From Exophiala sp. HKRS030 (taxonomy: Eukaryota > Ascomycota > Eurotiomycetes > Chaetothyriales > Herpotrichiellaceae): a DNA stretch of 64,000 nucleotides. Both the position numbers and the translations under genes were made by a program. Numbering within the stretch: position 1 is the first letter of the stretch; each line of letters starts with the position of its first letter. The notes below the pieces were generated by a model. That model saw only the letters and a program-made list of their open reading frames with translations, was not told the origin of the DNA and did not search any database. Where the stretch lies: positions 127,665 to 191,664 of the forward strand of contig JAHWDD010000003.1 in assembly GCA_023897205.1 (NCBI GenBank), given 5' to 3'. Below, piece after piece: positions 36,118-47,432 of the stretch.

Positions 36118-39100
36118 TCTCTCTATTTATTAAAGGGTAAGCTAGATCTAGTCTACGACGTGCTGACGGGAACTGGAGCGCAAAATTCAAGCACTGGACG
36201 GGCCTGCAAATCCCGAACGGCAACCTGTCTTGGCGTGCCGGTAGAAGCTTGGATCACTAGGAATGATGGCGAAACCGTCGACTCGTATTTCAGGCCCGAC
36301 TCTTCTTAGTCCAATATCATTCGAGCGACCAGACGGACGCAATCGTCTGCATCCAACCTTTTGTCGTTTCGTTTCGGTTGGACTTTTAGCTTCTGAGGTT
36401 GATCCAAGCATTAGGAGAAAGGCTTTTAGACAGAGAACGTCACCCATCATATTAAGTTTCGGATGGAGGAATTCCATTCCCAACACCGCCGGACGTGCAC
36501 CATGGAACCCTCGACGTGCACGCTTTATCCAGAAAGCCTACATAAATGATCGGGTGGTGTGCACCAATTGACAAGTGCCAGTGTAGTAGAAGGCCTGCCC
36601 TTCAGGTTTGCGCCGGCTTTGTCCTTTAACTCCCATATCGTCGTGACAATACATGCCGGCAAGATTCAGCCTTTGCTCTATCACTGTCAAGAATCCACTC
36701 GTTGCACAATATGATAGGTCTTGACATCGTTACAGTATCCCCTTCCACCGAGGGAGAAAAGCTGGCAATGCCAGCCGACGAAGTTCATGCCGGTTCCAGG
36801 GGCACACTCAAACCTCCTGATTGCCTCGCCCCCACAATTTCAGATCCATGTGATGCGCCCTGACCACATGTGGTAAGGTCATTTTTAAACGATCCGCCCA
36901 GATTGCTATGCTTTTTCCGATGCGCAAATTATCTTTTTTTCAAGCCCTCTCTCAAGTTTCCAAACCCACAGGCGGAGGACTACATAAGGATATAGCTGAT
37001 TTGTTTTGAGGTGTTAAAGCTGTATGCCCAAAAGTAGAGGCCGTGATTCCACCTTCACACTCAAGTGTGAATTACCTTCAATGAGTCTTAACTCGTCTCG
37101 ACTTTTCTATAACAGTACAATCCTCAGCTTAACCCTTGGCAGTGCGGGGATGAGCGAGTGGTAAAATGCTCGCCCTGGTCGTGACCGGGGTATCTAATGA
37201 CGGTGGCGCTCCGTGAAGGTTGTCAAACATCATTACATTGCCTTCAGCATGCGAGCTTTTACGTCAATCACAACATGGGTTTGCTCTCGCGGGAACTCGT
37301 TTCCACTCGAGGGAATGTACAGTACTGCTTCTTTTCAGCTCGCCAGAGTCAGAATGTGACGTCTTTCGGGAGATTCGCCGACCTACTTTTGGCGGGCTGA
37401 ATGGGGATCAGCCCCCATGCCGATTCTGCTTTGCCGTGTGGTTCAGATGCTCGGGACTACAAAGATCCCGCCAAATGGACGAACACTTCAAAACGCAACG
37501 ACATTACGAGTATTTGCCAGAGTGGACAGTAACCCTAGGTCTGATGACGTGAAAACTGAAATTTGGCGTGAATAATATTCTTTCTCTGAATGTTCTACTT
37601 AGGCACGATATGTGTTTACGTTAGAGGTACAAATCAGTGTACGGTTCTCGGGTCCGAAGCCTCTTTTGGTCTGGATCATTGGAGTGATAGTCAGGAGTAA
37701 CTTGACTTGCAGAATTCTTTCATATCGCTAACAAAACAGAGGTGTGTCAAGCACACGGCTGTTTGCGCCATGGCCTCTCGTTGACTCCCCCAGCGAGACC
37801 ATCTACTCATCGGAGCTCGCCTTTGGCAATCTTTCTCGTCACTGGTACAACGGTGTCGTTCCCCACTCGGAAAGCATTCGCACGAGGCATACTTGTCCCC
37901 TGTGCTTGGAACCCCTTGTCGCTGGGTGAAATCAGGCTCGATTTCTTATATAGAAATGAAGCTCATCATAAGTAGAGGGCCCACGAGTTCAAGAAGCCTT
38001 TGGTTCTGGACTGTGTTTTGATAAAGGCACTTCTCCGACTGAGACCACTTCAGCCATCTGTTACGCTCTAGCTTTTGTTTCGTCAAGAAAAACCCAAGGT
38101 GTCAAGTCAAGCTACTGTAAGGCTTGAGCATAAAATGGAAATGTTATATCTGACTGTGAGCATAAATGAGCGTATGGTTTGTTTCGAGCCCAAAAGTCTT
38201 CTCCAGTAGAATATCAGGGAAAGTATACGGCTTTGTATTTATCGTTATGAGTCCCACGACATTGGACGCGCTTGAAAAGGGACGTTGGCTGCGTATTCAA
38301 AAAGAGACGACAATATTGACGTTGCTCTGCGCCCGGGTCCACGCAACAAATGAGCTGAATTTGCTTCCTATCCTATCTTCGTTTCTTCCCACTTGCCTGT
38401 CTTGGATTGTGTGCCCTTTCCTGTAGTCTACCATTGATCACCCTGGATGAAATGGATGGTAACAAGGGTACCAGAGATGTGTCACCACGTTGCAACGATT
38501 TCAGTCCGTTCTAGCCATGATAGAACCGTTTTCGTATGGCTTCGTCCAGCAGAATTTGGGCATAACATTAAACTTCATCACCTCTGCAGGATTTTATTGC
38601 AAGCGGTCAACCATTGATATGCCTGTTCGTGTTCGTAGCACAGTATTATTTGGGGGAGGAACTCTGAACTACTAATGCAGAGTGATCTCTTATGGGAGGT
38701 TATGTTTGCCTTAGAAAGACATGGAAATTATAGTACAATTTCGCCAAATCTCCTTACCCTAAGCTCGTTTTCCATCCCTCAATAGAAAAGCTCCCGTTGG
38801 ATTTTGCCTTTGAAATGTGTCAAGGTACCATCAGATGACACTTTCTTCGCTTCAGTATCATCCAACGAACTCTGATCTGGATCTCTACCTTGTGACTGAC
38901 CGTCGGTGATGGTCAAAGTCTCGACCCTATCGAATGGGTATATGAGCGTTCACCCCTCTACTATTTGTTCTACCTCAGTATGTCGTGACTTATAAGCCAG
39001 GGATCTCTGTATTGGTTTGTTTATCCTATCTTTTTCGACGACCAGAATTTAGAACCAACTTTCTCACCAAGTCTTTATAAGATCTCTTCCGACTATTCTC

Positions 39101-39220
39101 TAATCATCTCATCTTCTCCTACAACAGGTACTTGCAGGTAAACAAGTTTGCAACCTACTTCCACGTCTTCGTTTATTTTCTCTCTGTACATAGACAACGA
39201 TTCCATTGTACTCTTCCAGC

Positions 39221-39570
39221 ATGAGACTCATCCGATATGTCGTCCATCTATGTCTTTTGCAGCTCTCCCAAGCCCATTATCTCTCTTACGGCAGTGATCT
39301 GGCCTCTGGCCTAACGCAACCGGTGTTTTGCAAGCTAGCATATCAAAAATCGCTTGCAAACAGGGCATGGGACTCACAGTCGCTCATTGTCACGACAAAT
39401 GTACTTACACTATGTCTGAGAGAGTGTTTTGCTCCGCAGTGAGCTTGAGTGGAACTGACCTGATTGACACGCTTTGTAGACAGCAATGCGTCCATATGCC
39501 AACCACCGAGAATGAATTTTGGAAAGAGAATGAGGTTGAAAATGATTTTGACGGAGGCATACAGTACTGA
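39221..39570 (+). CDS. Possible small secreted cysteine-containing protein
   Basis: A tentative three-exon model (39221-39293, 39335-39438, 39484-39570) encodes 87 residues. It begins with a signal-peptide-like MRLIRYVVHLCLLQLSQAHY. The following part carries five cysteines (for example AHCHDKC and VFCSAQC) and an acidic tail ending DFDGGIQY. The second intron (39439-39483) has a good GTGAGC donor and CTGAC branch, and the frame is also open without it. The first intron would be only 41 bases, which is short. A pyrimidine-rich leader lies upstream. No family is recognised. It could be a small effector-like or wall-associated protein, or a chance frame. Confidence 0.3.
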
Positions 39571-41989
39571 TTAGCAGCTGAGACTGAAACTATGGTAGGT
39601 CGACGTGGCCTGTCAGTTTATACTTTCTACAATTGGAGCCGGCTAGTCAACAAGGAAAGCCTCAAGATCGGCTGCCATGACATGCAGGAATGGGGTGGAA
39701 TCTATGAATTATCAAATATTCGCTACAGCTTGATTTCATTCTTCGGACATACTGAAGTCCTGTAGAAGATAAGATTCTGATGATGGAGGTTTACCAAGCG
39801 ATGAATTGACGACCGCTGTCCATAGTCGTTGGAAAAACCTACACATACAGGATCAGCAAAAGCTATGACTGATAAGGAGAAGGGTGCGTGTTGCGAAGCT
39901 TGGTCCAAGCTGTCAGTCTCAGCCTCTCCAGCAATTATAGCCTGACAGGAGGGGCGATCTACAGAAGGCCGTGGGCAGCTTCGCAAGTAAGCTATGGTTA
40001 TGCAGGCCACCAGAATAGAGTTTCGCCAACGCTGACGGACGCCTCAACATGCCTTCCAAAACCTCTCATCTCTCCAAATATTGACCTTTTGAGGGTGCTC
40101 GGCTATTTTGACGTAAAGTCGGATGTTGACATCTTCCGGACATCCTATGGTCTTCCGGGCTTTGAGCAGATCACGGAGGTGTGAATCAGCTCGATCGACT
40201 TGCTGATCACAGAAAGAAAACGACTTTCGCGTGGGTACAGATCGATCTCACTGTTGAACAAACTAGTCCTGACGATTGATCTCGCGTGGTTTGACCATCG
40301 CAGAGCGTGTAGATCTATACGTCCTGGGGTCTCCAACGCAGATCGCCCTTCATACGGATGGCGTCAAGGACGGTCTGAATGATCCTAGACTCCTGTTTTG
40401 AATCTCAGGTGTGTCAAGCGCACTGAAATCGACCAGTGATGGAAACAGGACTCTTTTCCCATATATGATGTTTTGAGATAGGAGGTTAGCTCAATTGTCG
40501 ATCACTCCCTCGTGAGATGGACCAACCGCTACCCCCAAAGCTAGGTTGATGCAGGGTCATCAATATGGCAAGGCACGGTCCTGTCGGAATGAAAGGTCTG
40601 CGATGTTTCTTCAATACCAGATGGACTTTTACCCCCTGCAGCTTCCGCGTCGATTCTACCTCTACGAGTCATTTTTCCAGTGGTCTTCCTTACCGCTGCC
40701 TTCATCCCCGGCTTTCGTCGATTCAACACCCAAGATCACTCAGAAGTGTTTCTTAGGTCTCTTTAGAGTCGATTTCGGTTTCTTACACACTTGGAGGAGA
40801 TCCTACGTCCTTTGTCGACTTGCACACGATGCCTGTTCAGAAGATCTAACCAACGAACTGCACGGCCCACTTACATCAAAGCAACAAACGACTATCACAA
40901 ACTTCGCAAGCAGGTGGCCGGATGTCATCCCAAGGCTTTTTTTTGACACCAGGAGACATTTCCAACCAACCCCTCAATCAGCGTGCATGTTTCGGGAAGT
41001 GCCGCCCGTTGGATTGATTGCATTCGTTTTGCTGTTCCCTGACATTGCTCGCTTTGAGAAATCGAATTACTCTCCAAGGCGAAGTCTACTCGTTAGTCGT
41101 GGGCAGGTGCCTGGCAATCAGCTCATACTTCTTCTTCCCCTCTTGCACAGTTCTTTGTGTTGCTTGCTCGGCTTGATTTCCATTCCTGCGAGACGTTGCT
41201 GACTTTTTCATGAGGACTGCACGGCCTAATGGACAAGTACAAGGGGCGAAGCTTGTAAAGACCTGGTTCCTCCGAGGCCACTCACACCCATCCGAAATTT
41301 TGGCACCACCATCTACGAAATTTAATCCAAGCCACGAAAAGTCTCATTATCCAGACCTCCATAGGTCGAGGGAGTGCTCCCTTTCCTCGCCCAAGGCACC
41401 ACTTGGTGGCCCATGTCCTCCTATTTCTATCCAGAGCATCTTCTCCAGTTCACGGCTTAACTTGCTTCTGCATAACAATCTCTGCTGAGGCTTGTGCTTT
41501 CGCGAACACTCCATCTCTACACTGTTCGAAGCGTTCAATCAGAAACTATGCCTATTGTTGACGGCCTGGATGCACCCCTTGCACTGGACAGATGTGGCGT
41601 GGTTCGCTTCACACAGGGCTCGTTCTCGCCCAAGCGTCGCGACGACGGCAAGTGCTGTGAGGGCTCCATCTTCACAATGGGTGTTGTACCTTACGTGCTG
41701 GTTGGACGATGATTGCCTATGTTGGCACTGTCAAGTGACAACTCGGTCTAGTCCTGGCCATTCGAACAATCTCAGGGATAGAGCTGATAGCTTTCTGCTG
41801 TTGTCTTTTAATCTCATAGAGACGTGCATCAGTCTGTATTGACTACAGTGGACCCATTTTTACAGCATCAAAGTATTGACAAACGAATGTGAAGGCAATG
41901 TTCTAATTTCACGGAGGTCATAGTGTGATTGTTGTTATTATACTCGCTCAGGAAGGAGTTTAACACTCTTCCTGTGAGCTGATCTGGAG
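39571..41989. other. Gene-poor region left of the Ser-rich protein
   Basis: About 2.4 kb with no recognised gene. The longest open frame (40546-41202, plus strand, 218 codons) has no known domain, no clear intron signals and a composition unlike the neighbouring genes, so it is left unannotated. Short frames near 41494-41842 are likewise unsupported. Confidence 0.4.
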
Positions 41990-42073
41990 TATAAAGTGTG
42001 AGTCGGAACACGCCCATACCCTCTCCTCCTTCCCCCATCCTTCAACCATTTTCCAAGTTATCTATCTTCGATC
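41990..42073 (+). promoter_or_regulatory. TATA box and pyrimidine-rich leader of the Ser-rich protein
   Basis: TATAAA at 41990-41995 lies about 80 bases before the ATG at 42074. It is followed by a CT-rich tract (about 42012-42050). This pair is a usual core promoter of strongly expressed fungal genes. Confidence 0.6.
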
Positions 42074-45000
42074 ATGAAGTTGCCGGGAGGGCTGCTCTTC
42101 GCAGCCGTGGCACTCTTTGCCTCCGATAAAGTCTTTTCAAAGACTCTCACCATAATCGAGCCTTGCCCAAGTGCTCCGAGCCTTAGCCTGCCTGCCATTA
42201 CGGTAACCACTCAATATCAACCTGTGTCGACCTGTCAAGCCACGACCGCTTGTATCAAGGGTAAATGCTCGACGATCTACCCATTCACGACATATCCATA
42301 TGTGTCTACTGTTATTCCCTGCGCCTGGAACGGCACAACGACTCAGACTACCACGGTGACTCAGGTCAAGCAGGCTGTCAGGGCCTCAGAGCACCTCGAA
42401 ACCCTCACTCATGTGACGTCCGCTCCTTATCTCGACAAAGCCGCCTGGATTGACTGGTTCAAACAACAGCCGTCAGCGACTAAGAAAGTCACATCTTACG
42501 AAACGGTCAGCCGTCGAGCTATAGCGCCATACGACGCTATTGGACCACTCGCGATACCTGGTTGGAACGGCAGCGGACTATGCAAAAAATGCGTGCAGAA
42601 CAATGGTACTCTTTCTCAACTCTTGGCCGTGACTGAATGTCGACTTGGGACTAAGTCGGGACAACCATACCAGAGATGTCTTGAGTGGCAAGAGGTTTGG
42701 ATCGCACAGCCTCCAAGTACTGTTCATGCTGAAGCGCCTTGTTCAAGTACAGGAACGGTTCCACAGGCCGGTGTCTACACTTGGACTTTCCCTCAGGCTG
42801 CTCCCTCGGTGACAGTTACAAAGCCTCCAGTTACGGTTACTGTAACGGTTGACAGCGGCCGACCAAAGATTACGACCCAAGCGAGGGTTCAAGTTATCCC
42901 AGGCCGACCATGGAATGCATACATAACGAAGTCCTTTGATGGCCCAACGACTTTCAACTTCGAGATCTTCGTCACCAAGGTCTTCGTTTTCGAGATCCCC
43001 CCCACGACTAGCTCAGCAGGAAGTTCTTGGAGTGTCCCCATTCCAACCGGACCAGGATCGCATCTAGGCGGTGGTAACAATGAAAATGGATGGTGGCCAT
43101 TACCTGGGGGAGATGCAAGCTGGACAAGTCACACTGGTGACAACGTCTGGGAAGACTGGATATCGACTTCGATTGTCGTCTCTTCGACTAGCTCCGCCAT
43201 CCACGTGACCACGTCAACATCTGCGGTGACTTCCGGCCCGATTGGCGGATCGTCAACATCATCGTCCAGAGGTAGCAGCACCGGCAGCTCGCAATCTTCA
43301 TCTACCACAGTGACTTCTGGCCCGATCAGTGGATTAACCACGTCATCCAGAAGTACCAGCACCAGTACCTCGCGTTCCACAACATCACATAGTATTACGG
43401 CCAGCACTTCGGCGCCTTCCACGTCCACAAATGCAATCTCTAGTGGTTCATCGTCCTTGTCCTCATCGATAAGTACTAGTGGATCTGGGGCCACATCTGT
43501 CACCAGCAGCTTTACAGCTACGAGCACCGCGTCTACGACCAGCATCGTTCCCAGCGGATCAGGTTTTTATCTCCAGATCAGCGGCACCCCTGTTACTGGC
43601 CTAACCCCGCGGCAAACGGTCGTCCGGTATGTGGGATTTGACTCAAGTAACTATGCCATTGCAGTGGAAGGCATCTCTGAGGCCGCCCAGGTCTTCAAAG
43701 GCAGCGACAACACCACATTTTTCTCGGATAACCGATACCTTGGCACTGCAACGCTTACTAGGTCGATTGTTCAGCGCTTCTTGGACTTTCCCAGAGGGTT
43801 TGCCGTATGGGACATCATCGGCATTTTTGCACATTTGCGAAACACCGCAGGATTCTGTTTCGACAATGGCTTCGTCTACGCTTATACTGACTCGGATATC
43901 TGCGACAATCCGATCAACATTATTCCAACCAGTAAGTGAACGATGGACGTGATAAAGCTCTGCATAGCTTACATTTGCTAGATCCAGCAACAACCAGCAC
44001 CACATCTGCCACGCCCACGTCGATCGTTACAGGGACTTCAACGTCAAGCCTTGGGACGGCATCCACCAGCGTAACTTCGATATCTTCAGCGTCTGGTGGT
44101 TCGACCTCTACACCAGGCTCGTCTACTTCTGACACGACTGGATCGACCACCTCGTCTACGCCCGCTGTTTCGACTACCGCCGGTGGAGGGACATCTACTT
44201 CAGGCTCGAGTGGCTCCATTGGTCCGACAACCGGGTCAACGACCTCAAGCCCTTCTAGCAGTACCTCATCGTTATCATCCGACACCGGCTCTTCGACTGC
44301 GACGCAGTCTCCTACCACCTCGGAGTCCGGTTCGACCAGTACTACCCAATCAGCATTGCCCACTTCTAGTGTTTCGAGCTCGGAGGGACTTACATCTACC
44401 ACTAGCGGCGGCCCAACGATTTCAACGACGGCGTCGTCTTCCGAAGGAGGTTCGTCCACCTCGTCTTCTGATGAAACAACCACCTCTCGGTCAACAACGG
44501 AGGCCTCGTCAAGCACAACCGTCGCGTCTTCAACGTCTGCGGAAATTTCGTCTACCAGCACAGGCTTGCCCGTCAGTACAAGCTCGTCCACTGGTACAGC
44601 ATCCACTTCCACTAGGAATGGCTCTTCTTCTGGTACAGAAACTTCCACATCCACTGGGCTCAGCTCTTCAACGTCAACGGTTCCAGGTTCTTCAACAAGT
44701 ACAGAATCATCCACAGGCAACCCATCGACAAGCACGACTTTGTCAACAGGCAGTCTGTCTACCGCATCTAGCACATACACTAGCACAGTATCGTCTGCCA
44801 GCTCAGCATCATCTGCTAGCTCATCGTCCTCAAGCTCAGCATCGTCTACTAGCTCATTGTCGTCAAGCTCAGCGTCATCCGCCAGCTCGTCGTCTGCCAG
44901 CTCAGCGTCATCTAGCTCAGCATCGTCTGCTAGCTCATTGTCGTCAAGCTCAGCGTCATCCGCCAGCTCGTCGTCNNNNNNNNNNNNNNNNNNNNNNNNN

Positions 45001-46958
45001 NNNNNNNNNNNNNNNNNNNNNNNNNNNNNNNNNNNNNNNNNNNNNNNNNNNNNNNNNNNNNNNNNNNNNNNNNNNCATCTAGCTCAGCATCGTCTGCTAG
45101 CTCATTGTCGTCAAGCTCAGCGTCATCCGCCAGCTCGTCGTCTGCCAGCTCAGCGTCATCTAGCTCAGCATCGTCTGCTAGCTCATTGTCGTCAAGCTCA
45201 GCGTCATCCGCCAGCTCGTCGTCTGCCAGCTCAGCGTCATCTAGCTCAGCATCGTCTGCTAGCTCATTGTCGTCAAGCTCAGCCTCATCAGCCAGCTCAG
45301 CCTCATCTAGCTCAGCATCCCACACTTCGGCCGCTAGCACAACCACGTTCACATCCGCGTCAACCTCTCGCACGTCATCTGGAGCAAGTACCACAACATC
45401 GGCGGTTCCTATCTGCAACCTGAACGCCAACATCTGTTTGAACTCTCAGCTGATTACCGCCAACAGCGTGGCCGTTGTGGGGTGTCCCCTACTCGGAGGT
45501 CTCCTCTGTACCGTCAATCAATTGCTCTCGCTTGTGCCACAGCTGCTCAATACTGGCCCTAGTATTGCAACCGTTCTAATTGGTGACAACGAAGTCATCG
45601 GGCTAAGCATCACACCAGCAGAGGTCTCGGCTGCTATCAATGCTGGAGAGCTGAATGGAGTCTGCGATGCCCTCGGAGGTCCTGTCAGTGTCATCATTCG
45701 AGATCCGACATGCCCGAATTCTCCCACGACGAGCAGTACTTCCTCCGTCATCACCAGTTCCTCCTCTACGCGGATCATTTCCAGTCTCACGACCGTCGTT
45801 GGAACGTCTTCGTCGTCGGCGACCACATCCTCAGGTTCACCCAGCAGAAGCGCATCACAATCGACAAGCACCGGTACCCCTGCGTCGACGACCCTGACCA
45901 CCGTCACCAGGACGTCTACGTCGACGGGGACAACCACAACGTCGGCGGCGCCCATCTGCAACCTCAACATCAACATCTGCTTGAACGCGGCCTTGATTTC
46001 GGCGAACTCGGTGGCAACGTACAATTGTCCACTCCTCGGTGGTCTGCTGTGCACGGTCAATGACCTCCTCTCGGCCGTTCCTCAGCTCCTGGGGCTGAAC
46101 CCAAACATTGCCTCGGTGCTGATCGGCAACAACGAACTCATCGGTCTGACACTCACTCCCGAAGAGGTGTCGGCCGCCGTCGCTTCGGGAGAGTTGAGCG
46201 GAGTGTGTGACGCCCTGGGTGGGCCCGTCAGCGTCATCCTCGACGACCCGACCTGCCCTGCCAACCCGACGGTCACCACGTCGACATCGTCGACCAGAGC
46301 TACGAGCACGACGAGCACCGCACCTGCGACTACGACGACGGCGCCGCCTCTCTGCGACGCCCAGGTGGCTTTCTGCGCGCCGTTGGTCGTCGCGTTCACG
46401 GTGAGGTCTCAGGTCTGTCCGAACGTTCTCGGCTGCAGCGACGCCCAGATGCAGGCTTTTGCCAACTCCTTCATCGGTCTGCCCGGCGTCAAATCCGTCG
46501 CCTACGCCGACAACATCGCCTACGGCTTCAGCTTGACAACGACGCAGTTACAGCAACAGCTCGCCGTGTTGGGTCCCATCAACGACATCTGCACGGCAGC
46601 CAGCATCTTCACCCTGGCAATATCAGACACGACCTGTCCGGCGACCGCCCTCCCGACACAGCAATGCGGTGTGGACGTTGCGTTGTGCACTTTGGAGACC
46701 CTCGCCTCGGTCGGCGTCACGTCTGGAACATGTTCCAATGGTATTTTGCCATGCACGCCGAGTCAAGTCACCAGCGCGGCCAAGGACAGCTGCGGAAGCC
46801 AAGGTGGTGTCTGCCGTGCGTACGGAAACAACCTTCTCACGCCATTGACCGCCACACAATCGGTTGCGCAGATCCAGCAAAGCATCGCTTCGTATGCCCT
46901 AGGCAATACTTGTCTGGCAGGAACGACGGTCACACTGAGCGATTCTTCGTGCACATGA
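42074..46958 (+). CDS. Secreted Ser/Thr-rich cell-wall or adhesin-like protein with repeat domain
   Basis: Two exons (42074-43931 and 43982-46958) join in frame over a 50-base intron. The start has a signal peptide (MKLPGGLLFAAVALFAS). A Cys-containing N-terminal domain resembles the DUF7908 type of fungal proteins. Then come Ser/Thr-rich linkers, a central globular part (GSGFYLQISGTPVTGL onward) and a long Ser/Ala/Thr stalk with an 81-bp repeat. The C-terminus carries four related modules of about 95 residues. Two are close copies (each with CPLLGGLLCTV and GVCDALGGPVSVI) and two are more distant. The stalk is probably heavily O-glycosylated. No clear GPI-anchor signal follows the last module. 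The 100-N gap at 44976 breaks the frame, so the true length is unknown. A surface role is an inference. Confidence 0.85.
44824..45290 (+). repeat. 81-bp tandem repeat (27 codons) in the Ser-rich stalk
   Basis: The marker ATTGTCGTCAAGCTCAGC recurs at 44856, 44937, 45104, 45185 and 45266. The spacing is exactly 81 bases on each side of the gap, a multiple of three, so copy changes keep the frame. Units encode mainly Ser with Ala and occasional Leu. The last copy diverges after 45280. Confidence 0.9.
44976..45075. other. Assembly gap (100 N)
   Basis: Exactly 100 N lie inside the tandem repeat, the usual placeholder for a gap of unknown size. The reading frame before and after it does not match across 100 bases. 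If the 81-bp period is intact, the missing length is 14 plus a multiple of 81 bases, which also restores the frame. Confidence 0.95.
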
Positions 46959-47432
46959 GGAATAAAGTGGACAATCACGGACGAGGCTCCAAAGCGAATG
47001 TGTTCCCTGGTCCTCCTCACGACGGCGTACTTCTTCTTGGCCCTTTTCCTTTCTTTCTGGCCCACCACATTTACCTTTTCACTTCTATTCGGATACGAGC
47101 TTGTCGCTCCTCCACGTCCAAACCCGTCAGCCTCAGAGATTATCCGTCAGAACCCGACTCATTCTGGTTCGTGACGAGTTATTTGCCTGACAAGCCAAAC
47201 CAGAATCATATCTATACGGATGTTTGGAGCTTAATCGCCCATTTGCTTACATTTTCACTTCTCAACATCAAACCTTTTTTGTATTCTTGGAGAAATTAAG
47301 TAAATACTATAGGTCCCCAATTCTTTCATAATTTCATCTTCTTCGTTCCTCGTTTTGTGGCCTGCAAAGTACCGTATGCAGATATAGTGGCGTGCCTTGT
47401 CGAGTTTTATCGCTCTTGTCAAGTAGCCTAGG
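46959..47432. other. Convergent intergenic region, Ser-rich protein / amine oxidase
   Basis: 474 bases between two converging 3' ends. No further gene is seen. Confidence 0.4.

Larger units (their letters stand above)
34825..39220. other. Gene-poor region right of the cluster
   Basis: About 4.4 kb without a recognisable gene. It holds a short coding-like relic (35103-35261), a 14-base perfect palindrome (35019-35032) and a CT microsatellite (36082-36111), listed separately. Frames are short and frequently interrupted on both strands. From about 39050 the sequence becomes pyrimidine-rich, like a fungal promoter. Confidence 0.5.

Noticed and set aside
37143..37200. tRNA-like stretch with an A-box-like GAGCGAGTGGTAAAATGC and a short stem around GGTCGTGACC
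   Set aside because: No B box, no acceptor-stem pairing and no plausible full cloverleaf could be drawn.
40546..41202. Plus-strand open frame of 218 codons
   Set aside because: No domain, odd composition and length near what chance allows in 64 kb on six frames.
43920..44786. Long antisense Asp/Glu/Val-rich frames opposite the Ser-rich protein (also 43129-43545)
   Set aside because: They are the complement of Ser/Thr codons in a repetitive gene; the plus-strand frame has the signal peptide and Cys modules.
44096..45082. Out-of-frame plus-strand Gln/Arg/His-rich frame over the Ser-rich stalk
   Set aside because: A shifted reading of the same repeat; its continuation depends on the arbitrary 100-N gap.
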